A stretch of DNA of 5,584 nucleotides from Mycoplasmatota bacterium. GTDB lineage: Bacteria > Bacillota_I > Bacilli_A > RF39 > UBA660. The DNA lies in contig DUWA01000198.1 of the NCBI GenBank assembly GCA_012840755.1, positions 1 to 5,584 on the forward strand, in the 5' to 3' direction. The stretch's first letter is position 1. Every line of letters begins with the position of its first letter. Both the position numbers and the translations under genes were made by a program. Shown here piece after piece: positions 1 to 5,584 of this stretch. The notes below the pieces were generated by a model. That model saw only the letters and a program-made list of their open reading frames with translations, was not told where the DNA came from and made no database searches.

Positions 1-265
1 CAAACATTATAATAAATAAATTTTCGGTTAACTCTATTTTATTTAAAATAAGTAAAATTATAACAGATACAATAGTTGGAATTATAAAGATTAATCCACC
101 CATTGTTGGAGTTCCATCTTTTTTCTTATGACGTTCTTCCAAAAATACACTTACTCTCTGTCTTATCTTTAATTTTTTTAAAAATGGTATAAATAAGATT
201 CCAAATATAGCAGATAGTATAAATCCTATCATTAGTGCTAGTACAGCTTTTGCTAAAATTAACAC
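1..265 (-). CDS. mraY: MraY, phospho-N-acetylmuramoyl-pentapeptide-transferase (N-terminal 88 residues, cut by window edge)
   Basis: MraY is the integral membrane enzyme that transfers phospho-MurNAc-pentapeptide from UDP to undecaprenyl phosphate, making lipid I on the inner face of the membrane. The visible part has a hydrophobic first helix (about residues 1-28, MLILAKAVLALMIGF...), a basic stretch LKKLKIRQ near residue 30, the family motif KKKDGTPTMGG (47-57), and the start of a second membrane segment (about 58-74). The catalytic aspartates lie beyond the window. I chose the GTG start at 265-263: a GGAG ribosome binding site at 277-274 sits 8 bases upstream, and the length before the GTPTMGG motif matches the Bacillus subtilis protein as I remember it. 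Two ATG codons at 273-268 are in another frame and hit a stop after four codons. The region before GTPTMGG reads VFLEERH instead of the usual REEGP.SH form. It follows murE1 by 11 bases, so it is probably co-transcribed and translationally coupled. Confidence 0.93.
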   Translation of the reverse strand, partial: MLILAKAVLALMIGFILSAIFGILFIPFLKKLKIRQRVSVFLEERHKKKDGTPTMGGLIFIIPTIVSVIILLILNKIELTENLFIIMF

Positions 266-279
266 AACATCATCTCCTA
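266..279 (-). promoter_or_regulatory. mraY ribosome binding site fused to the murE1 stop codon
   Basis: On the minus strand the bases TTAGGAGATGATGTT run directly into the GTG start of mraY. The TAG stop of murE1 (279-277) supplies the first bases of the TAGGAG Shine-Dalgarno sequence. Ribosomes ending murE1 therefore stop on the mraY initiation region, which is the usual layout for translational coupling. This site decides the non-ATG start chosen for mraY. Confidence 0.8.
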
Positions 280-1626
280 AATATTTTCAAGCACTACTTC
301 TTTATCATCAAAATGATATTTTGTTGTACCAATTATTTGATAATTTTCATGGCCTTTTCCAAGCACCATTAGTATATCATTTTTTTTAAGCATTTGTATA
401 CCTTTTATTATCGCTTTTTTTCGATTAATCTCTATCTCATAATTATTATTATTAAGATTATTAATCATATCGTCAATAATTTGCTTTGCATCTTCTGTTC
501 TTGGATTATCACTAGTAAAAACCACATGGTTAGATAAATTAGTTGCTGCAATAGCCATCTCTGATCTTTTTGTTTTGTCTCTATCACCACCACATCCAAC
601 AACTGTAATTATTTTATTAGGATTTAATTTTTTTACTGCAATTAAAACATTTATAACCGCATCCGGTGTATGTGCATAATCAATTATTATAGTATTATCT
701 TTATAATTTATTTTATCCATTCTTCCAGGTGGTGCTGATATTGATTCAAAAATTTTGCTTATTTTTTCTTTTTCAATTCCAATATCACTAAGTATTGCTA
801 TAGTAGACAATATATTATATAAATTATGCTTACCAATTAAATTAGTAGTAACAGCCATAATTGTAGATTTATTTTTTACTAAAAATTTACTATTATTTTT
901 ACTAACATTATAATCGATTATTTGATAATCACTTGACATAAAACCATATGTAATATTATTTACACCCGGTAATAAAAAATCATTTTTATATTGGCTATCA
1001 GCATTTATTATAGCTTTTCCTTTATCCTTTAGTTTTTTAAATAGTTTAATTTTAGTTTTTTTATATTCATCCATCGTTTTATGAAAATCAAGATGATCTT
1101 TTGTTAAATTAGTAAATAATGCATAATCAAATTTAATTGTTTCAACTCTTCCTAAAGACAGAGCATGACTACTAACCTCCATTACAACATATTTACACTC
1201 TTTTTCTTTACATTCTATTAACAGTTCGTACAAATCAAGAATATCTGGTGTAGTGTTATTCAGTTCTCTGATTTTATCATTTATATAAAAACCTATAGTG
1301 CCAATATATGCTGTTTTTATACCGAAATTATTTAAGCATTCATGAAGTAAATAGCATGTGGTTGTTTTCCCATTCGTTCCAGTCACACCTATTATTTTTA
1401 AATCCTTTATGTAATTATAGTAATTTTCATACAAGTAATCTTCTAAGTATTTTCTAGTATCCTTCACTATTAATGTTTCAACGTCGTATAATCCTTCCTC
1501 TACTATTACTCTAGCAGCACCGTTTTTAATTGCGTCTAAAACATATGTATGACCATCTTTATTTCCTCTAAGGGCAACAAATGTATTGCCTGGTACTATT
1601 TTTCTAGAATCCACTTTAATATTCAT
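277..1626 (-). CDS. murE: MurE, UDP-MurNAc-L-Ala-D-Glu ligase, meso-diaminopimelate type (murE1)
   Basis: This cytoplasmic ATP-dependent Mur ligase adds the third stem-peptide residue to UDP-MurNAc-L-Ala-D-Glu. Visible in order: the UDP-sugar-binding DSR (6-8) with FVALRG; the ATP loop GTNGKTTT (83-90, Lys87); NNTTPD (123-128); EVSSHAL (150-156) with Arg160; DHLDFH and the lysine expected to be carbamylated (Lys192); PPGRMD (299-304); IDYAHTPD (315-322); GCGGDRDKTKR (344-354); DNPR (373-376); and GKGHENYQ (423-430). DNPR followed by GKGHE is the published signature of meso-diaminopimelate-adding enzymes, so that substrate is the best prediction. At 449 residues it is shorter than the approximately 495 of E. 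coli or B. subtilis MurE, mainly because the N-terminal helix before DSR is absent. The start is secure: AAAGGAG lies 6 bases upstream of ATG and an in-frame TAA lies two codons before it. mraY follows immediately, as in the Bacillus dcw cluster. Confidence 0.96.
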   Translation of the reverse strand: MNIKVDSRKIVPGNTFVALRGNKDGHTYVLDAIKNGAARVIVEEGLYDVETLIVKDTRKYLEDYLYENYYNYIKDLKIIGVTGTNGKTTTCYLLHECLNNFGIKTAYIGTIGFYINDKIRELNNTTPDILDLYELLIECKEKECKYVVMEVSSHALSLGRVETIKFDYALFTNLTKDHLDFHKTMDEYKKTKIKLFKKLKDKGKAIINADSQYKNDFLLPGVNNITYGFMSSDYQIIDYNVSKNNSKFLVKNKSTIMAVTTNLIGKHNLYNILSTIAILSDIGIEKEKISKIFESISAPPGRMDKINYKDNTIIIDYAHTPDAVINVLIAVKKLNPNKIITVVGCGGDRDKTKRSEMAIAATNLSNHVVFTSDNPRTEDAKQIIDDMINNLNNNNYEIEINRKKAIIKGIQMLKKNDILMVLGKGHENYQIIGTTKYHFDDKEVVLENI

Positions 1627-1646
1627 AATTTACTCCTTTCATACAT

Positions 1647-1691
1647 ATTTTATGAATATTTAGTTTTTTAGTTCAAAAAGAAAATATAGCA
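1647..1691 (-). promoter_or_regulatory. Candidate promoter(s) for murE1-mraY
   Basis: Two sigma-A-like candidates lie in the 91-base gap between murE2 and murE1. One has -35 TTGAAC (1676-1671), an 18-base spacer and -10 TAAAAT (1652-1647), giving a leader of about 15 bases. The other is an extended -10, TGCTATATT (1691-1683), with no good -35 box and a leader of about 50 bases. The murE2 terminator-like hairpin just upstream makes a separate promoter likely, but the region is so AT-rich that neither box set is certain. A small inverted repeat, TTCATA/TATGAA, lies between these boxes and the ribosome binding site. Confidence 0.45.
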
Positions 1692-1704
1692 TGTCTTTTA
1701 TTTT

Positions 1705-1738
1705 AAAATAAAAGATACTAATCGTTAGTATCTTTTAT
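1705..1738 (-). terminator. Rho-independent terminator-like hairpin overlapping the murE2 stop codon
   Basis: The minus strand reads ATAAAAGATACTAA, loop CGA, then TTAGTATCTTTTAT: a perfect 14-bp stem (1738-1725 with 1721-1708). The 3' arm runs into a U-rich tract (TTTTATTTT). The murE2 TAG stop (1720-1718) lies within the 3' arm, so the last four codons and the stop are part of the hairpin. The stem is AU-rich with few G-C pairs, so termination may be partial. Confidence 0.65.
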
Positions 1739-3091
1739 ATAATTTAAAACTTCCTCTTTATCACTAAAAGGAATTCTTTCATTTCCCTTTATAATAAACT
1801 CTTCATGGCCTTTCCCCAATATCAAAAGTGTATCATCTTTTTCCAATTCATTAATACCTTTAATTATTGCTTCTTTTCTATCAGTACATATTTCATAATT
1901 ATTATTATAAACACCATCTATCATATCTTTAAATATGTCATCTATATTTTCATTATGAGGATCATCTATTGTTAGTATTGCTTTTTTTGACAAAGTAGTT
2001 GCTATTTGTGTCATAATTGGTCTTTTAGACCTATCACGTTCACCTGTACATCCAAATACAACATATATATCACCTTTAGTAAATTGGCGAGCAATATTTA
2101 TAGATTTTTCAATTGAATCAGGTGTGTGTGCATAATCTATGATAATTAGGTTATTATTTTTATATTCTATTTTTTCCATTCTTCCTTCTGGAGGAGACAG
2201 TACAGCAATAACATCTACAATTTGCTTGTTTGTAAATTTCATATTTTTTAATATTGCAATTGCTGCAGATATATTATATAAATTAAACTTACCTATTAAA
2301 TTTGTTTTAATTTTAACAATTTGATTTTCTATTTTAATATCAACAGTGGTAAAATTTTTGTTTAAACTATATTCAATTAACATAATATCACTATTATTAA
2401 ATCCATATGTAATTTTATTACCAAATAAATCAAAATATTTATGATATCCATCATCTATATTTATTATTGAAACACCATCTTTTTTTAATTTTTTAAATAA
2501 TAATTGTTTTGCATATGCATAATTTTCCATAGTTTTATGATAATCTAAATGATCTTGAGTTAGATTAGTAAATATTGCATAATCAAACTCAATACTATCC
2601 AATCTGCCATATGATAATCCTTGGCTGCTCGCTTCAATAACCATGGTTTTATATCCTTTATTATATGATTCTATTAAAAAGTCATATATATCTGTTATGT
2701 CGGGAGTTGAATTATTAAGATTCTTCACTTTACCATCTAAATAAAATCCTAAAGTACCTACATAAGAAGTTTTCTTATTTAATTTATTTAAAGATTCATA
2801 TAATAAATATGAAGTTGTAGTTTTCCCATTGGTTCCAGTAATACCAATAATAGTCATTTCTTCTATTATTGATTTATATTCTTCTTTGAATTTATTAATT
2901 AAATATTCTCTAGTATCATTAACTATTAAAGTTTCAACTGGATAATTTCCATGTTCACAAACAATTAAAGAAGCACCATTACTTATAGCTTGCTCTATAT
3001 AATCATGTCCATCACTTAATATTCCTTTAAGTGCAACAAAAATATCACCTTGAATAACTTTTCTAGAATCTGTTTTAATATAGTTTCTCAT
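1718..3091 (-). CDS. Second MurE-type ligase with a divergent amino-acid specificity motif (murE2)
   Basis: This is a full-length paralogue of the downstream MurE, 457 residues and closely similar along its whole length. The catalytic parts are intact: DSR (8-10), GTNGKTTT (86-93, Lys90), DHLDYH with the expected carbamylated Lys195, EGRME (302-306), IDYAHTPD (318-325) and GKGHE (426-430). Four active-site motifs differ from murE1: NNSTPD for NNTTPD, EASSQGL for EVSSHAL, GCTGERDRSKR for GCGGDRDKTKR, and DDPHNE (376-381) for DNPRTE. The arginine of DNPR binds the distal carboxylate of diaminopimelate. Lysine-adding enzymes are described as having D(D/N)P(N/A) there, so DDPH suggests L-lysine or another third residue rather than meso-diaminopimelate. 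Retention of GKGHE leaves this open. The start is supported by AAGGAAG six bases upstream and an in-frame TAA further up with no other usual start codon between. It appears to be its own transcription unit, with a promoter and a terminator-like hairpin. Confidence 0.93.
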   Translation of the reverse strand: MRNYIKTDSRKVIQGDIFVALKGILSDGHDYIEQAISNGASLIVCEHGNYPVETLIVNDTREYLINKFKEEYKSIIEEMTIIGITGTNGKTTTSYLLYESLNKLNKKTSYVGTLGFYLDGKVKNLNNSTPDITDIYDFLIESYNKGYKTMVIEASSQGLSYGRLDSIEFDYAIFTNLTQDHLDYHKTMENYAYAKQLLFKKLKKDGVSIINIDDGYHKYFDLFGNKITYGFNNSDIMLIEYSLNKNFTTVDIKIENQIVKIKTNLIGKFNLYNISAAIAILKNMKFTNKQIVDVIAVLSPPEGRMEKIEYKNNNLIIIDYAHTPDSIEKSINIARQFTKGDIYVVFGCTGERDRSKRPIMTQIATTLSKKAILTIDDPHNENIDDIFKDMIDGVYNNNYEICTDRKEAIIKGINELEKDDTLLILGKGHEEFIIKGNERIPFSDKEEVLNYIKDTND

Positions 3092-3112
3092 ATTACACTT
3101 CCTTGCTTTAAT

Positions 3113-3141
3113 ATTATAGCATTTATATGTTTACAACACAA
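3113..3141 (-). promoter_or_regulatory. Sigma-A-type promoter with extended -10 for murE2
   Basis: On the minus strand -35 TTGTGT (3141-3136), a spacer of exactly 17 bases and a consensus -10 TATAAT (3118-3113) lie just before murE2. TG one base upstream of the -10 makes it an extended -10 (TGCTATAAT). The predicted transcript start near 3106 leaves a short leader of about 15 bases carrying the AAGGAAG ribosome binding site. The -35 box overlaps the last two bases of the clpB terminator hairpin. Confidence 0.75.
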
Positions 3142-3175
3142 TAAAAGTATTATACATTTGTATAATACTTTTATT
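3140..3175 (-). terminator. Rho-independent terminator-like hairpin immediately after clpB
   Basis: A perfect 16-bp inverted repeat (3175-3160 pairing with 3155-3140) encloses a 4-base loop, AAAT on the minus strand. It starts on the base after the clpB TAA (3178-3176). The 3' arm ends in CTTTTATT, so the U-rich part is largely within the stem, and the stem is AU-rich. It separates clpB from the murE2 promoter. The dyad is symmetric and could act in either direction, but no gene on the plus strand runs into it. Confidence 0.7.
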
Positions 3176-5275
3176 TTATAATATTATAAATCCATTATTA
3201 TGAACATCAATAATTACCTTAGAATTATCATTTATTTTATCATTTATAATTTCTGTTGCAATTAAAGTCTCGATATTTCTACTAACAAATCTTTTAATAG
3301 GTCTTGCTCCAAAAGATTCATCATAAGAATTTTCAACAACATATTCTTTAGCCTTTTGTGTTAAACTAATAGATATTTTTTTATCATCTAGTCTGTGTTC
3401 TATTTCTTTTATAACTTTATCTAATATTTTATAAACAATATCTTTTGTTAATGATTTAAAAATAACTATTTCATCAGTTCTATTTAAAAACTCCGGTTTG
3501 AAATTGGACCTTAATTCTTCCATCACTTTATCATGATAATCATTTTTATTTTCTAATATATAATTACTGCCTAAATTTGAGGTCATAATTACTATAGTAT
3601 TTTTAAAATCCACTGTTCTTCCTTGTGAATCTGTTATATGACCATCATCTAATATTTGAAGCATAATGTTAAATATATCTTTGTGTGCTTTTTCAATCTC
3701 ATCAAATAAAACTATACTATATGGATTTCTTCTGACAGCCTCTGTTAGTTGTCCGCCTTCATCATACCCCACATAACCAGGAGGTGCACCTACTAATCTA
3801 GCTACTGAGTGTTTTTCCATATATTCGCTCATATCAATTCTAACCATATGTCGATCATCATCAAAAAGTTCATATGCTAGCGTTTTAGCAACCTCTGTTT
3901 TTCCAACACCTGTTGGACCTAAAAATATAAATGATCCAATAGGTCTTTTAGGATCTTTAATTCCCGCTCTAGCCCTTATTATAGCATCGCTAACAAGTTT
4001 AATGGCATCATCTTGTCCTATTACTCTTTTTTTCATATTATTCTCAAGATTCAGTAATTTTTCCTTTTCTCCACCAACAAGTTTTTGTATTGGTATATTT
4101 GTCCATTTTGATATAATTCTTGCAATGTCTTCATCACTTACTACATCGCTTAAAATATTCTTTTCATTGTTATTTTGTAATTCTTCTAATTCTTTTTCTA
4201 ATGTAGGTATTACTCCGTGTCTAAGTCTAGCAGCCGTTTCTAAATCATAGTTATTTTCAGCTTGCTCTAGCTTAAATTTACTCTTTTCGATTTCATCCTT
4301 TTTAATTTTTATTTTCTCATTAGTCTTTTTCTCATATTCCCATTGGGTCTTTAATTTTTCTTCCTCTTTTTTCAGTATTAATATTTTATCTTTTAATTCT
4401 AGTACTCTTTTTTTGCTAGATTCATCTTTATCTTTTTTAATTGCCTCTAGTTCAATTTCTTTTTGCATAATGTCTCTTGTAAGTGTATCAATTTCAACTG
4501 GTACTGAATCCATTTGAACTTTGATAGTAGCACATGCTTCATCTACTAAATCAATTGCTTTATCTGGTAAAAAACGATCAGTTATATATCTATCTGATAA
4601 TGTTGCAGCTGCTATTAATGCTTTATCTTTTATTGTAACCCCATGAAATACTTCGAATCTTTCTTTTAATCCCCTTAGAATAGTTAGAGTATCCATAACA
4701 TTTGGTTCTTTTACTAATACTTTTTGGAATCTTCGTTCCAATGCACCGTCTTTTTCTATATACTTCCTATATTCGTTTAATGTTGTAGCACCAATTAGTC
4801 TAATTTCACCTCTTGCTAGCATAGGTTTTAACATGTTTGAAGCATCAATTGCTCCATCAGCTCCAGCACCAACAATCATGTGAATTTCATCAATAAACAT
4901 AATAATATCGCCATCTGATTCTTTAATTTGTTTTAAAACAGATTTTAATCTTTCTTCAAATTCACCACGATATTTAGCTCCCGCTATCAATGCTCCCATA
5001 TCAAGTTCCCATATTTTTTTATTCTTTAGACTGTTTGGAACATCACCTTTTATAATGCGACTTGCAAGACCCTCGACGATAGCTGTTTTTCCAACACCTG
5101 CCTCACCTATTAAAACTGGATTATTTTTAGATTTTCTAGACAGTATACGGGTAATATTTCTAACTTCCTCATCTCTTCCAATTACAGGGTCGATTTTACC
5201 ATCTATTACATTTTTAGTTATATCTCTTCCATATTTTTCTAATACATCTTCATTTGTATTATCACTAAAATCCAT
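3176..5275 (-). CDS. clpB: ClpB-type AAA+ disaggregase lacking the N-terminal domain
   Basis: ClpB is a cytoplasmic hexameric ATPase that, with DnaK/DnaJ/GrpE, threads proteins out of aggregates. Two AAA+ modules are complete. NBD1 has Walker A GEAGVGKT (57-64), pore-loop KYRG (101-104, Tyr102), Walker B MFIDE (126-130) and arginines 181-182. NBD2 has Walker A GPTGVGKT (453-460), pore-loop GYVG (500-503), Walker B VLFDE (522-526), sensor TSN (565-567), arginine finger in FLNR (596-599) and sensor-2 GARP (656-659). Between them, about residues 260-375, is the charged coiled-coil middle domain with the motif [13 protein letters not shown], which marks ClpB rather than ClpA or ClpC. No ClpP-binding (I/L/V)G(F/L) loop is seen after TSN, so it should not feed a protease. 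At 699 residues it lacks the roughly 140-residue N-domain: it opens directly at EKYGRDIT. The start is firm, with a perfect AGGAGG six bases upstream and an in-frame TAA at 5308-5306. Mycoplasma ClpB is similarly short. A CIRCE operator precedes it. Confidence 0.96.
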   Translation of the reverse strand: MDFSDNTNEDVLEKYGRDITKNVIDGKIDPVIGRDEEVRNITRILSRKSKNNPVLIGEAGVGKTAIVEGLASRIIKGDVPNSLKNKKIWELDMGALIAGAKYRGEFEERLKSVLKQIKESDGDIIMFIDEIHMIVGAGADGAIDASNMLKPMLARGEIRLIGATTLNEYRKYIEKDGALERRFQKVLVKEPNVMDTLTILRGLKERFEVFHGVTIKDKALIAAATLSDRYITDRFLPDKAIDLVDEACATIKVQMDSVPVEIDTLTRDIMQKEIELEAIKKDKDESSKKRVLELKDKILILKKEEEKLKTQWEYEKKTNEKIKIKKDEIEKSKFKLEQAENNYDLETAARLRHGVIPTLEKELEELQNNNEKNILSDVVSDEDIARIISKWTNIPIQKLVGGEKEKLLNLENNMKKRVIGQDDAIKLVSDAIIRARAGIKDPKRPIGSFIFLGPTGVGKTEVAKTLAYELFDDDRHMVRIDMSEYMEKHSVARLVGAPPGYVGYDEGGQLTEAVRRNPYSIVLFDEIEKAHKDIFNIMLQILDDGHITDSQGRTVDFKNTIVIMTSNLGSNYILENKNDYHDKVMEELRSNFKPEFLNRTDEIVIFKSLTKDIVYKILDKVIKEIEHRLDDKKISISLTQKAKEYVVENSYDESFGARPIKRFVSRNIETLIATEIINDKINDNSKVIIDVHNNGFIIL

Positions 5276-5325
5276 AATATGCCTCCTATTTATAAAATAT
5301 ATTAATTACTAGATTTTATACTATA

Positions 5326-5354
5326 ATTATAAAACAAAAACTAGCAGTCGTCAA
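5326..5354 (-). promoter_or_regulatory. Sigma-A promoter of clpB
   Basis: The minus strand has -35 TTGACG (5354-5349), a spacer of exactly 17 bases and a consensus -10 TATAAT (5331-5326). This is the strongest promoter in the window. Transcription should begin near 5319, giving a leader of about 44 bases with AGGAGG at 5287-5282. The -35 box lies inside the CIRCE dyad, so bound HrcA would block RNA polymerase directly. Confidence 0.87.
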
Positions 5355-5372
5355 GCCTGAGTGCTAGTTTTT
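5331..5372 (-). terminator. Terminator-like hairpin for the upstream gene, coincident with CIRCE
   Basis: In RNA from the upstream gene, AAAAACTAGCA (5372-5362) can pair with TGCTAGTTTTT (5346-5336), giving an 11-bp stem. Two more pairs lie inside a single mismatch. The stem is followed by GTTTT. The core of the stem is the CIRCE dyad itself. The hairpin begins about 15 bases after the upstream stop codon, the normal place for an intrinsic terminator. The loop is long, so efficiency is uncertain. Confidence 0.5.
5341..5367. promoter_or_regulatory. CIRCE operator (HrcA-binding site) controlling clpB
   Basis: The plus strand reads CTAGCAGTC, nine bases, then GAGTGCTAG. The CIRCE consensus is TTAGCACTC-N9-GAGTGCTAA, so 15 of the 18 arm positions match and the spacing is exact. 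CIRCE is the operator of the heat-shock repressor HrcA. Its position over the clpB -35 box predicts repression at normal temperature and release on heat stress. No hrcA gene lies in this window. Confidence 0.92.
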
Positions 5373-5386
5373 TTTATTTTCGCTAG

Positions 5387-5584
5387 TTATTGTCTTATTT
5401 TTTTAAAATTATCATTTTCCACATTGTTATCAAAAGTATTATTACATATTTGTTCATATAAGGTTAACATAAAATCAAGTTCCTTGTTTGATTGCTCTTT
5501 TATATATTCTGCAAATTCTTTGACTTTATTATTACTAATAAAATCAAAATATTTTTCTCTATCCTCTTTCCTTATAACAATTGG
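5387..5584 (-). CDS. C-terminal 65 residues of an unidentified protein (possible Fic-family tail)
   Basis: An open frame enters from the window edge and ends with TAA at 5389-5387. It is rich in charged residues (Lys, Glu, Asp, Asn), has no membrane segment, and looks like a helical C-terminal tail. Codon use resembles the neighbouring genes. The opening PIVIRKEDREKYFDFI resembles the segment that follows the catalytic helix in Fic/DOC AMP-transferases, where a PP.(I/V)I...(D/E)R..Y pattern is common. The catalytic HxFxDGNGR motif would lie outside the window, so this is only a suggestion. It does not resemble a ClpB N-domain or HrcA. It runs in the same direction as clpB, 111 bases upstream, but the promoter and terminator-like hairpin between them argue for separate units. 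Confidence 0.7.
   Translation of the reverse strand, partial: PIVIRKEDREKYFDFISNNKVKEFAEYIKEQSNKELDFMLTLYEQICNNTFDNNVENDNFKKIRQ

Noticed and set aside
2139..2324. 61-codon plus-strand open frame inside murE2
   Set aside because: It lies wholly antisense to conserved MurE sequence, is a hydrophobic low-complexity shadow of the AT-rich complement, and has no recognisable domain.
1718..3091. murE2 as MurT, a folylpolyglutamate synthase or a CapB/PgsB-type ligase
   Set aside because: It lacks the MurT cysteine zinc ribbon and keeps the full MurE set, including the DSR UDP-binding motif, DHLDYH, EGRME and GKGHE, with end-to-end similarity to the neighbouring MurE.
277..3091. Direct-repeat or mobile-element origin for the duplicated murE segments
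   Set aside because: The similarity is that of diverged paralogous coding sequence. I see no inverted terminal repeats, target-site duplications or transposase at the boundaries.
4002..4250. 82-codon plus-strand open frame inside clpB
   Set aside because: Antisense to the ClpB middle domain and start of NBD2; its Ser/Phe-rich composition is what the complement of Lys/Glu-rich coiled coil gives.
3176..5275. ClpC or ClpA instead of ClpB
   Set aside because: The long middle domain with [10 protein letters not shown] and the absence of a ClpP-binding loop after the NBD2 sensor are ClpB features.
5055..5312. 85-codon plus-strand open frame overlapping the clpB start
   Set aside because: Antisense to the conserved Walker A region of clpB and running out over its ribosome binding site; no domain and no convincing promoter.
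5336..5384. Plus-strand terminator suggested by the stem followed by eight Ts at 5368-5375
   Set aside because: No plus-strand gene leads into it. The dyad is better explained by CIRCE, and the T run is the A tract of the minus-strand hairpin.

Overview
The window is a compact, AT-rich stretch of bacterial chromosome with every recognisable gene on the minus strand. Read in the direction of transcription (high to low coordinates) it holds: the 3' end of an unidentified gene; clpB, encoding a ClpB disaggregase without its N-terminal domain; two consecutive murE-type ligase genes; and the 5' end of mraY, cut by the window edge. The low GC, AGGAGG-type ribosome binding sites, sigma-A-like promoters and a CIRCE (HrcA) operator point to a low-GC Firmicute. 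The short ClpB under CIRCE control resembles the mycoplasma arrangement, but peptidoglycan genes are present. A walled relative of the Mollicutes (an Erysipelotrichia/RF39-like Bacilli lineage) is therefore my best inference. Trp codons checked in clpB are TGG and all stops are TAA or TAG, so nothing suggests code reassignment.

Layout: 5584-5387 is the end of the upstream gene. The 111-base gap 5386-5276 nests a terminator-like hairpin, the CIRCE operator and a strong promoter for clpB (5275-3176). A 16-bp hairpin begins on the base after the clpB stop, and the -35 box of the murE2 promoter overlaps the far end of that hairpin. murE2 (3091-1718) has its own terminator-like hairpin, which contains its stop codon. 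After 91 bases comes murE1 (1626-277). Its stop codon forms part of the ribosome binding site of mraY (265 to the edge).

How the genes work together: MurE adds the third stem-peptide residue to UDP-MurNAc-L-Ala-D-Glu, and MraY moves the completed UDP-MurNAc-pentapeptide onto undecaprenyl phosphate. murE1-mraY is the Bacillus-like dcw order. murE1 carries the DNPR motif of meso-diaminopimelate-adding enzymes. murE2 has DDPH there, plus other changes around the active site, suggesting a different third residue. ClpB is the heat-shock disaggregase and has no direct link to cell-wall synthesis. Its presence where division and transpeptidase genes usually lie suggests a rearranged dcw cluster.

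The most interesting points are the tandem, separately expressed MurE paralogues with different specificity motifs, and the nested control region upstream of clpB. I see no mobile element, CRISPR array, tRNA or rRNA, and no gene-free stretch over 300 bases.
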